Positions 36,272-43,899 of a stretch of DNA of 56,011 nt are shown here, piece after piece. How positions within the stretch are numbered: the stretch's first letter is position 1; every line of letters begins with the position of its first letter. The translations under genes were made by a program, and so were the position numbers. The notes under the pieces are model-generated. The model saw nothing but the letters and a program-made list of their open reading frames with translations, made no database searches and was not told the origin of the DNA. Source of the DNA: an uncultured Verrucomicrobiota bacterium (GTDB lineage Bacteria; Verrucomicrobiota; Verrucomicrobiia; Limisphaerales; UBA9464); NCBI GenBank assembly GCA_903939515.1, contig CAJAHH010000143.1:1-56011 (forward strand), read 5' to 3'.

Positions 36272-38389
36272 CTATCGGATGTATTGAAACTCGGGGCTGA
36301 CGAACAGTACCCAGAGAATGTCACCGATTGCTTCCGTGAGAGCCTTTGGCCCATTCGCGCCGGACAAATGGGAAGCAATTGTGGCGCGTTCTGCCGCGCT
36401 GGGCATTCGGCTCAAAGTGAGCCAGTAAAGGTGCTGAGCCATCTCCTCAGGCGACGCTGTAGACTTGGTAAAAATCCCGGTGATCTCCTCTGAATACACC
36501 ATTCGGTGGAGCTCAGGTCCGTTGAGGAGTTCGAGCGATTGAACCACCGCGGTGTCGTCGGGCCGAGCGGTGCTCACCTCACTGCGTGCAGCGGGTTTTC
36601 CCAAGGCGCGGGTGAGGGGAGTGGAGTCTTCCTTGCGATAGGCCCGGTCTTCGTTTTTCCACTCCTTGCGGGTTACCCTGCGGATGCTGTCCAACCACTG
36701 CTCCGCGGTGAGCCGCCTCAGCGTCGGCGAGCGGAAGTAGCGGGGTTCACTCGGCTTTAAGATGTCGAAGCGGTCGGCCCGCTCAGGCTGATACGCCGTC
36801 TGGTAAGTGCGGCTCGTTAGAATCCATCGAAGGGTGTGACGAAGATCGAAGTCGTGCCGCACGAGATCCTGTGCGAGCCATTCGAGCAATTCGGGATGAC
36901 TGGCGGGGAGGTCGCTGCGGAAATCGTCTGCGGGCTCGATCAATCCCAAGCCCAAGTAGCGCTTGAACAATCGGTTCACGATGCTTTTAGAGAAGCGTGG
37001 ATTGAGCGGGTCGACCAGCATCTGCGCCACGCGATGGAGGCGATGGTTGAGATCGGTGGGAACCTCCAAAGTCATGCCATCGAGTTCGAAAGGAAATTTT
37101 GCCGGGATGCGTTGACCGGTCCGGGCCTCGCAGCGGATGAGTTCGAGATCTGCGGGTGCGAACATTCCAGCAAAGGCCGTGAAGCGCGCCTGAGGCCATT
37201 CCTTGTTGAGGAAATGGCTGTGGCAGCTCGCACACTTCATTCCAGTACCGAGGAAGACCTGGCTCACATTGGCTGCACTTTGAAGTGTTTCTTCATGGGT
37301 CTCATTCTTGATGTAGCCGCTGACGACATGCCGTCCGTTGGGCGTATATTCTTTGGGCTTCCGGTAGCCGGGCAGCGTGGGGTCGATGAGCTCAGCGACG
37401 AACAAATCGAAGGGCTTGTTGGCCGTGAAGCTATCGAGGATCCACTGTCGATGGTTGCCTCGGGATCCGATGCCGCCGTTGATGTCTGTGGGGGAGCTTC
37501 CGAGCGCATCTTCCCAGAACGGGGTCCAGTGCGCGGCGTAATCGTTGGTGCGCGAGAGCAAGCGCTCAATGAGCAGGGTTCGCTTGTCGGGTGTTGGATC
37601 GGCAACAAACGCCTGAGCTTCTTGGAGGGGCGGAATGAGACCGGTGAGGTCGAGATACGCGCGGCGTGCGAAGGTGGAGTCGTCGCAGAGGGCGGGCGGC
37701 ACCTCAGCCTCGGGGAGTTGGGCCTCGCGCCATTTCGCACTAATGAAGGCATCGATGGGATTTCCCGGACCGGGTGGAGACGTTTGATCCGGTAGAAAGG
37801 AAACTCGATACCGGCGTGTCTGCACAAACCGCTCCTGGGGTGATAACGCGTCGTAGACCAAACGATCGAGAAGGCGGCCGGCTTTGAGCGCAGAGTGTTG
37901 GGAGGGGTTGGGCGCTGAAAGGGTTTTGGCAGCGGCCATGGAATCATCGAGAGCCCCTGCGGCGATCCATTGTCGGATGAGATGCAGTTCCTCCGCGTTC
38001 AGCGCCGGTGCCCCCTTGGGCATTTGAGCCGCGTCGGCCAGACCGCGGATGTGGCGCACGATCGGGCTTTCATCGGGTTTTCCCGAGATCACTGCGGGAC
38101 CATCTTTTTTGCCGCCCCGTTTCAGGCCATCCACGGTCGACACATCGAGGCCAGCCTTGTGCTCTTCGGTGGAATGGCATTCGACGCAGGCGTCGAGCAG
38201 TATCGGGCGGATATCGCGTTGGAAACTCACCCGTGAACCGGAAGCCGAATCGAGAGGTCGGAGAGGAATTGAGACCGAAGGCTTGCGAGTCTCCGCGGCC
38301 TGAGCCGACAGCAGGAGTAGCAGCAGCCCGGTACCCCCGATGGAGATCAGGCAGCCGCACAAGTCGGACAATGATCGGAGGTAACGCAT
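36272..38389 (-). CDS. PSCyt1-DUF1549-DUF1553 secreted cytochrome-like protein
   Basis: A 705-residue protein from ATG 38389, chosen because a signal or anchor (LISIGGTGLLLLLLSAQAAE) then lies at the N-terminus; the frame is open to 38512. A PSCyt1 haem-c-like domain comes first, with CVECH at residues 68-72 and MPKGAPALNAEELHLIRQWI. DUF1549 follows (DDSTFARRAYLDLTGLIPP, then MKCASCHSHFLNKEW with a second CxxCH). DUF1553 ends the protein (FSKSIVNRLFKRYLGLGLIEP, SRTYQTAYQPERADRFDI, LNGPELHRMVYSEEI). It is the complete form of the module that lacks PSCyt1 at 9.8-11.9 kb. It is the first gene of a pair with DUF1501. Electron transfer is suggested by the CxxCH motifs; the reaction is unknown. Confidence 0.92.
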   Translation of the reverse strand: MRYLRSLSDLCGCLISIGGTGLLLLLLSAQAAETRKPSVSIPLRPLDSASGSRVSFQRDIRPILLDACVECHSTEEHKAGLDVSTVDGLKRGGKKDGPAVISGKPDESPIVRHIRGLADAAQMPKGAPALNAEELHLIRQWIAAGALDDSMAAAKTLSAPNPSQHSALKAGRLLDRLVYDALSPQERFVQTRRYRVSFLPDQTSPPGPGNPIDAFISAKWREAQLPEAEVPPALCDDSTFARRAYLDLTGLIPPLQEAQAFVADPTPDKRTLLIERLLSRTNDYAAHWTPFWEDALGSSPTDINGGIGSRGNHRQWILDSFTANKPFDLFVAELIDPTLPGYRKPKEYTPNGRHVVSGYIKNETHEETLQSAANVSQVFLGTGMKCASCHSHFLNKEWPQARFTAFAGMFAPADLELIRCEARTGQRIPAKFPFELDGMTLEVPTDLNHRLHRVAQMLVDPLNPRFSKSIVNRLFKRYLGLGLIEPADDFRSDLPASHPELLEWLAQDLVRHDFDLRHTLRWILTSRTYQTAYQPERADRFDILKPSEPRYFRSPTLRRLTAEQWLDSIRRVTRKEWKNEDRAYRKEDSTPLTRALGKPAARSEVSTARPDDTAVVQSLELLNGPELHRMVYSEEITGIFTKSTASPEEMAQHLYWLTLSRMPSAAERATIASHLSGANGPKALTEAIGDILWVLFVSPEFQYIR

Positions 38390-38759
38390 GCGAGTCTTTA
38401 TCAAATTGGCAAAGGACCTCTTCGGTCGCGACGGTGGGGTGTAAGAGGGGCGAGGCTGACCGGTTAGCCGAAAACTTTCCAAGGCTTTGTCCGCTTCCCA
38501 GGACTTCGCCATGTCTGTATTCGTGAAGCCTAAGTCGGCGGTTCAGTGGCTGCTGCCATCTTTTCCTTGGCCGATGGGCCTCGTCTTTCTGGTGTCAGCA
38601 CGGTGCCAGATCCAAAGTCTGAGGCGGATTGGATATTTCGGAGAATGAAGAGTGAAGAAGGGAGATCGAGTGCCCTGTCCAGCGAGGAAATCCCGTAGCT
38701 TTTGCGCGCGTCTACCAGTCGATCTGAGGAGTTTATCAACAGATCATTTTTCAACCCGA
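38390..38759. other. Divergent region between the DUF1553 pair and the GH36-like gene
   Basis: No gene is supported, although frames are open into it from both sides. It must hold the promoters of both units. A short imperfect hairpin (ggtgtcagcacggtgcc, 38590-38606) is present; nothing else was recognised. Confidence 0.4.
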
Positions 38760-41519
38760 ATGAAACAAGTCCTTCAATTCTTCCTCGTGCTTGCGATTTT
38801 GGAAGGCATCGCTCGCGCAGAGAACGCAGAAACGGTGATCGGCAACCACTACCTGGAACTGCGCTTCCAAAAGACGGGTGACCGAATTGCGGCAACCACT
38901 TTGCACCAGCGTGTCTCGAATCGGATCATCACGCTGAGCGCCGATGACTTTTCGTTGAGTCGGGAAGGACAGGCTCCGCTGCAATCCAAGGACTTCAAAG
39001 TACATCAGGTACAGCGCACAGGAATTCCAGGAGGCCAGCGCCTGAGCCTGCTTTTGCGGGGCGGAGCGGGCGACGTTGCGGTGGTTTATGAACTGCTGGA
39101 TGACGACGCCTTCCTGCGCCGTCATCTCGAGTTTTCCCCCACTGCGCCGATGCTGTTACGCCAGGTCGAGGTTTGGAAAATTGGGTTGGAGGGCCAGTGT
39201 CTCGACCAGGAAACCGGGCCTCCCGAAGAGCTGTTGAACAACGTTTGGGGGGTCGATCGTAAGACTGGTTTTGGAAAGCCGGTCTTTCTCGAAGACACAT
39301 TTTGGGGTCTGGAATTTCCCGCCGGCTACAATCACTACGCCTCTGGATTCGTGACGCTCAGTCATCTACCGGGTCGCACGATCACAACGAAGTTCATCAG
39401 CAAGACAGCGGTTCTTGGTGTCGCGCCTCCCAGAGCGGTTGCCTCCAGATTTCGCGCCTATATTGCCCAGGGACGCCACCGTCCGGCGTTGCCGGCTGTG
39501 CAAGTGGACTACAACACGTGGACCACCGTGTCGCCCGCCACGGAAGCCAACAGTCTGGACCTGATCGGGCAGTTCAAAAGAAACCTGTTCGAGCCGCACC
39601 GGGTTGCCTTTGACAGCTTCACCTTGGATGACGGTTGGGATGCGAAGAAGAGCCTGTGGGATCTGAACACCAATGGATTTCCGAATGGATTCAAACCTCT
39701 GTTGGCCGCGTTGCAGCCCATGGGAACGAAGCTGGGCCTGTGGCTCTCACCCTCCAGTGGGTATGAGCACGCGGCCTGGGGGGCAAGGCAGGGGTATGCC
39801 CGGAATGCGACGTTCGACTGGTTTCTCTGTCAGAGTGATCCCGGCTATCGCCGCGCCATGAGCCGCCTCATCCCGGATTTGATCGGCAATCATGATGTGG
39901 GTTTCTTCAAGATGGATGGCTTCTGCGCCAGTTGTGACACCCCGTTGCACGCACACCATCTGGACGGCGATTTCGCCCGCGAGGCCAATGTGGATGCCTT
40001 CATTGAAATGCTCACCGCCATGCGGAAGGCCAAGCCCGGTGTGTATTTGGATCCAACGAGTGGGATGTGGCTCAGCCCGTGGTGGCTGTGGTTTGTGGAT
40101 TCGGTTTATGCCGATACCTACGACGGAACCGCTCCGGCCTTGGTGCCTTCCCCCAATGGGTTCGACGGGGCGACGACGATCCGCGATGCGCTATTGCGTC
40201 GAAGAATCGCCGCAAATCCTGGATTTGATCCCGCCGCTATCGAAACCCTCGGAGTATATTTAGACCCCACACTGGCCATTGATCCCGCCAGTTTTTTTGA
40301 TAGCTGGCATGACAACGCCATGATGGTGGCGGGCCGTGGAAACCGCCTGCTCACCTTCTACATGAACCCGGCGAAGTTCCCGAATCCCGAGCGGGATTGG
40401 CCATTCCTGGCGGGATTGATCAAGTGGACCCGGCACAACGCTACGACACTCGCTCAAACGGAGATGATCTTGGGCGACCCCTACCGCGGGGAGGCCTACG
40501 GTTATGCTCATTTTCTGGGAGGGCGCGGAATCCTGGCTCTGCGCAATCCCTTCATTCAGCCCCAGACGGTGCACGTGAAGTTGGATGAATCGTGTGGTTG
40601 GAAGCCAAGCGACGCTGGAAACGGGACGTATGGCGCCACCGTCGTCTTCCCGTATCATGAGACGCTGCAGCCTCTTCTTCGGCAGGGCGATTTGCTCACC
40701 CTGCAATTGCAGCCTTACCAAACAATTCTCATCGAAATTGAAGCCAGCGGAAAATCATCCCTCCCCTTCGCCGGGGTTCGAGTTCGCGAAATGGATCGCT
40801 CGGAAAGAAGGATTTCTTGGGAGGCTTTTGGATCCCCAGGGGCAAAACTCTCGGTGCCGGTTTCAGGATTGCCCAAGCCCAGCAAGATTGAATGGGCGGG
40901 TCGGGCGATCAAGAGCACTGGAAGCGCGGGAAGCATGAAGCTGCCCCTGACTTTCCCGGGTGAAGCGCAGCGCAGTTTTGTCGAATCCGGCCGCCTCCAG
41001 ACGGCTCTCGCCACGAACAGCACGAGCCAGCTTGAAGGCACGGCAACGGTGACCATCGCGAAAGGAACGAAGGCATTTCTCTATGTACTGTGTCAGGATC
41101 CCTCGCCCTCTGATTTGCAATTTCAATGCCGGGCAACCCTCAACGGAATTCCGGTTCCCGCTTCAGCCATCCACACGCTTGTGGGCTCGAAAACCACTTT
41201 GCGGGAGGTGCGAGAGTTGCCCTTGAAACCGTGGGTTTTCTTTCGGTTTCCCGTGCCGGAAGGGAAAAACACGATTCGGATCACCCTCAGTCCCGCCACC
41301 CCGAAGACGAAGACGTTTGAAGTCCAGGCGGGATGGTGGCTCTGGACCGAAGAGCCTCTGCAACGGGCCATCCTGACGATGGAGTTTGATGAGAGTTTGC
41401 CGTCGGTCTTGGCAAAGGTTCTCCCGAGTCCCTCCGGGATGGAGGTCCAACGGCAGGTCATTCCCCTGCAAGGGTTGCAGTCGTTTACTTCAAGATCTTC
41501 GACGCGATTGAGCGAGTGA
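38760..41519 (+). CDS. Secreted GH36-like alpha-galactosidase (clan GH-D)
   Basis: A 919-residue exported glycosidase. ATG 38760 gives the signal peptide MKQVLQFFLVLAILEGIARA; the frame is open to 38652 but without a signal there. An N-terminal beta-supersandwich (about residues 25-270) precedes the catalytic barrel. Clan GH-D landmarks are FDSFTLDDGWD (near residue 290), MGTKLGLWLSPSSGYEH, and FFKMDGFC with the likely nucleophile Asp386. SVYADTYDGTAPALVP probably holds the acid/base region. The C-terminal 200 residues add a further beta domain. Activity on alpha-galactosides is the best guess; alpha-N-acetylgalactosamine or other alpha-sugars are possible. It is divergent from the DUF1553-DUF1501 pair and closes the carbohydrate-related stretch. 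Confidence 0.82.
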   Translation: MKQVLQFFLVLAILEGIARAENAETVIGNHYLELRFQKTGDRIAATTLHQRVSNRIITLSADDFSLSREGQAPLQSKDFKVHQVQRTGIPGGQRLSLLLRGGAGDVAVVYELLDDDAFLRRHLEFSPTAPMLLRQVEVWKIGLEGQCLDQETGPPEELLNNVWGVDRKTGFGKPVFLEDTFWGLEFPAGYNHYASGFVTLSHLPGRTITTKFISKTAVLGVAPPRAVASRFRAYIAQGRHRPALPAVQVDYNTWTTVSPATEANSLDLIGQFKRNLFEPHRVAFDSFTLDDGWDAKKSLWDLNTNGFPNGFKPLLAALQPMGTKLGLWLSPSSGYEHAAWGARQGYARNATFDWFLCQSDPGYRRAMSRLIPDLIGNHDVGFFKMDGFCASCDTPLHAHHLDGDFAREANVDAFIEMLTAMRKAKPGVYLDPTSGMWLSPWWLWFVDSVYADTYDGTAPALVPSPNGFDGATTIRDALLRRRIAANPGFDPAAIETLGVYLDPTLAIDPASFFDSWHDNAMMVAGRGNRLLTFYMNPAKFPNPERDWPFLAGLIKWTRHNATTLAQTEMILGDPYRGEAYGYAHFLGGRGILALRNPFIQPQTVHVKLDESCGWKPSDAGNGTYGATVVFPYHETLQPLLRQGDLLTLQLQPYQTILIEIEASGKSSLPFAGVRVREMDRSERRISWEAFGSPGAKLSVPVSGLPKPSKIEWAGRAIKSTGSAGSMKLPLTFPGEAQRSFVESGRLQTALATNSTSQLEGTATVTIAKGTKAFLYVLCQDPSPSDLQFQCRATLNGIPVPASAIHTLVGSKTTLREVRELPLKPWVFFRFPVPEGKNTIRITLSPATPKTKTFEVQAGWWLWTEEPLQRAILTMEFDESLPSVLAKVLPSPSGMEVQRQVIPLQGLQSFTSRSSTRLSE

Positions 41520-41665
41520 GCAGGGAGGGGATGGAGGTGCAGGAGTTGGCGGTCGGGCAGGAGGTCGGGCGGGCGATCCGGGGGGCTGTGTTCCAGACCA
41601 CCCTCTTGAGCGTCGAAGGGTGAGCGTTGCCTTATCCGGCGGCCTCGTCGGTCGGGCTCCGTCGA

Positions 41666-42229
41666 TTAATCTTCGGTCGGCCCCCGAAGGCGTTGCAGTG
41701 TTATTTCGACCGACTGGGTATCGTCACTGACCCATACCGATCCGTCTTGGACCGTGATTTGCAGCGCCATGGTCCGCTGGACCAACACGGCGAGACCTTG
41801 GCTCTGCTTGGAGGGGATTTGCCAGACGCTCAAATTGCGCAGGCGGGTGAGCCGGTTTTCGAGGTCCTTCCACCAGGCCGGTGCATTGGAATGGAAGTTG
41901 TAAACCGAGAGGCGTTCGACGCGGGCGGAGGTTCGGAGCAATCGCTTTTCGTCCGGTTGACCGAGCTCGATCCAGTGGGTGACGCGCCCGGTGGCATCCT
42001 TTTGCCAGAGACTCGGTTCATCGGGCTCCCACATGTCCTTGGCCAGCTCGAGCGGGCTTTCGTCCGGTGAGGCCGGTGCGTTGAGTGCTAGAGCCAGAAG
42101 GCGAACCACCAGGCGCTCATCGGTCTCGGAAGGATGCCGTGCGATGGTTACGGAATGGTCGCAGTAGAGGTTGCGATCCATATCCGAGAGCTGGAGCTGT
42201 GCTTTGTGAATGGTTGCTTTGAGGGCCAT
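41666..42229 (-). CDS. yaeQ: YaeQ family protein
   Basis: A 187-residue protein of the YaeQ family, a PD-(D/E)XK nuclease-like fold of unknown cellular role. The N-terminus MALKATIHKAQLQLSDMDRN, with ARHPSETDERLVVRLLALAL directly after, is diagnostic. DEPSLWQKD, WIELGQPDEKRL, WWKDLENRL and LQITVQDGSVWVSD complete the family pattern. The start at 42229 matches the family length; the frame is open to 42322, which would add 31 residues without similarity. In Escherichia coli, YaeQ was once linked to RfaH suppression, but that role is not established. It is a single gene convergent with the GH36-like gene. Confidence 0.93.
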   Translation of the reverse strand: MALKATIHKAQLQLSDMDRNLYCDHSVTIARHPSETDERLVVRLLALALNAPASPDESPLELAKDMWEPDEPSLWQKDATGRVTHWIELGQPDEKRLLRTSARVERLSVYNFHSNAPAWWKDLENRLTRLRNLSVWQIPSKQSQGLAVLVQRTMALQITVQDGSVWVSDDTQSVEITLQRLRGPTED

Positions 42230-43128
42230 GGAAGCGGTTTCGAACTCTAAACTAGCAGACGCCGGTCGTCGGGAACATCTCGATGAGGCCGGATTCGCTG
42301 CCAGCAGCGGTTTGCTGGCCACGGGCGCATCGTCTCTGACGTCGTAGATTTAGCGCCGTGGGGTCAATTCAGGCGATGAGCGACATCGATCAGCGTCCGA
42401 GTGTTCGACGACAATTATTCTCCCCCCCCTTTGGCGGCATTTAAAATTCCCTACTTGAGGTGAGTTGAGGTTGGTTTGTAGCAGGACTCCGGGATGTAGC
42501 CCAATGACCTCTGAGGTAGGGACCGATCTCCGAGCGGTCCGGCTCCGCAGACGTTCCGTGTCAGCGGACATGGCGCTTTCGGAGAAATCGCCCCACCTCG
42601 GAGGCGCTCAGGTAAGGTTGAGTTTGTGGCAGGAACCCTGGAGGGAGAGGTTGGTTTTTAGCAGGACTCCGGGATGTAGCCCAATGACCTCCCCAGGTAG
42701 GGACCGATCTCCGAGCGGTCCGGCTCCGCAGACGTTCCATGTCAGCGGACATGGCGCTTTCGGGGCCGACCCCGAGGTCTAGGCCTGGTCCGATAGACGG
42801 CCTTAGTTTGAGGGCGTTGAGGTTCTGGTTTGGGAATAAAACAATTTTGTGATTGATCCAAATTTGCTCTTTTGACCGGTGGGCTCGTGAGGTAACTCTG
42901 CGGTGTTACCCCGTTTTTCATTCATTCTAACCCCGACCCTTGGGATCGTGGGACGCAACGCGAGAACCCGTGCCTCAATGACCGGGGCGACTGCGGGATC
43001 CTCGCGTTTTGGAGCGCGGACACCCCTGTGATGCGGATGGCTCTTCCCCATGGCAGGCATGGTCCGCGCCTTTCTGGAGAGGGTACTACATCGAGCGAAG
43101 GCGCTCTGTCGAACGAGAGGCTTCCGCG
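42230..43128. other. Repeat-bearing gap upstream of the sigma factor gene
   Basis: No gene. Two copies of a 117-base repeat (42467-42582 and 42647-42763) fill the middle. A short AT-rich stretch near 42830-42870 could hold a promoter for the sigma factor gene. The open frames in the repeats are the same sequence read twice and are not genes. Confidence 0.6.
42467..42763. repeat. Two copies of a 117-base repeat, period about 180
   Basis: Copy 1 spans 42467-42582 and copy 2 spans 42647-42763. Both contain gaggttggttt, gcaggactccgggatgtagc, ccgatctccgagcggtccgg and gcagacgttcc, with only a few differences. Each ends in a hairpin-forming piece; in copy 2 it is perfect (ccatgtc, loop agcg, gacatgg). 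The 64 bases between the copies do not repeat. It looks like a dispersed repeat family that landed or duplicated here. Confidence 0.8.
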
Positions 43129-43719
43129 ATGATTGCGGTGATGCACAACATCGAGCAGGACCGGGCCGATGAATCGACCACGGCCGAACGCTTGTTTGTG
43201 CAGGCTTACGATGAGTTGAGAAATATGGCCATCAGCAAGATGTTGGTGGAGGACGCAGGGCATACTCTCCAGCCGACTGCGTTGGTTCACGAAGCCTGGC
43301 TCCGTCTCGGGGGCGACGCCCAACCCCATTGGGATAACCGAGCTCACTTTTTCTGCGCGGCCACCAAGGCCATGAACCGTATTCTCGTGGATCGTGCTCG
43401 CCGCAAGAATTCACTGCGCCGTGGCAAACGAGCGACGCATGTGGACATCGATGGAATCGAGATCGCGATACTATCGGCGGAGGACCGGTTGCTGATTTTG
43501 GATGGTGCTCTGAACCGTCTCGCAGAACTGAGTCCCCAAAAAGCGGAGTTGGTGAGGCTGAGATATTTTGTGGGTTTGACCCTCGCTGATGCAGCCCAAG
43601 TTCTGGAGATCTCCGAACCCACGGCAAAGCGTTGGTGGACTTATGCCCGCGCCTGGCTTTTTCGGGAGTGCCACAATCCGGCGGACCCCCATCTTTCCCT
43701 CACACCGGCCCTAGTCTAA
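43129..43719 (+). CDS. ECF-type RNA polymerase sigma factor
   Basis: A 196-residue extracytoplasmic-function sigma factor. Region 2 is YDELRNMAISKMLVEDAGHTLQPTALVHEAWLRL, with HFFCAATKAMNRILVDRARRK as the -10 recognition part. Region 4 is LNRLAELSPQKAELVRLRYFVGLTLADAAQVLEISEPTAKRWW, a helix-turn-helix. The TALVHEAWLRL motif marks the ECF group typical of Acidobacteria, Planctomycetes and Verrucomicrobia. The start ATG 43129 has agagg nearby; the frame is open to 43009. No anti-sigma gene is adjacent. Instead a Ser/Thr kinase gene follows 180 bases downstream on the same strand, an arrangement known for groups such as ECF43, where a kinase is thought to control the sigma factor by phosphorylation. 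Confidence 0.93.
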   Translation: MIAVMHNIEQDRADESTTAERLFVQAYDELRNMAISKMLVEDAGHTLQPTALVHEAWLRLGGDAQPHWDNRAHFFCAATKAMNRILVDRARRKNSLRRGKRATHVDIDGIEIAILSAEDRLLILDGALNRLAELSPQKAELVRLRYFVGLTLADAAQVLEISEPTAKRWWTYARAWLFRECHNPADPHLSLTPALV

Positions 43720-43899
43720 CTGAGCCTCGAGAGAATCTGCGCAACGGCCGAGGATAGGTATATTCGTAGTAAAACTAGTAATTAAAACCAAACTGTTGGC
43801 ATTACTAGTAGCTAATGTAAGGAAAATTCAAAAAAAAGCTGTTTTATATTACATTATAGCCCACGCTTAAGTAGTTTAACTAATTATTTTCAGTATTGC

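Noticed and set aside
36836-37795. 319-codon plus-strand frame opposite the DUF1553 gene
   Set aside because: It is a shadow of a clear DUF1549/DUF1553 protein.
42350-42782. Small open frames in the 117-base repeats
   Set aside because: The same peptide is read from each repeat copy on both strands, so it reflects the repeat and not a gene.
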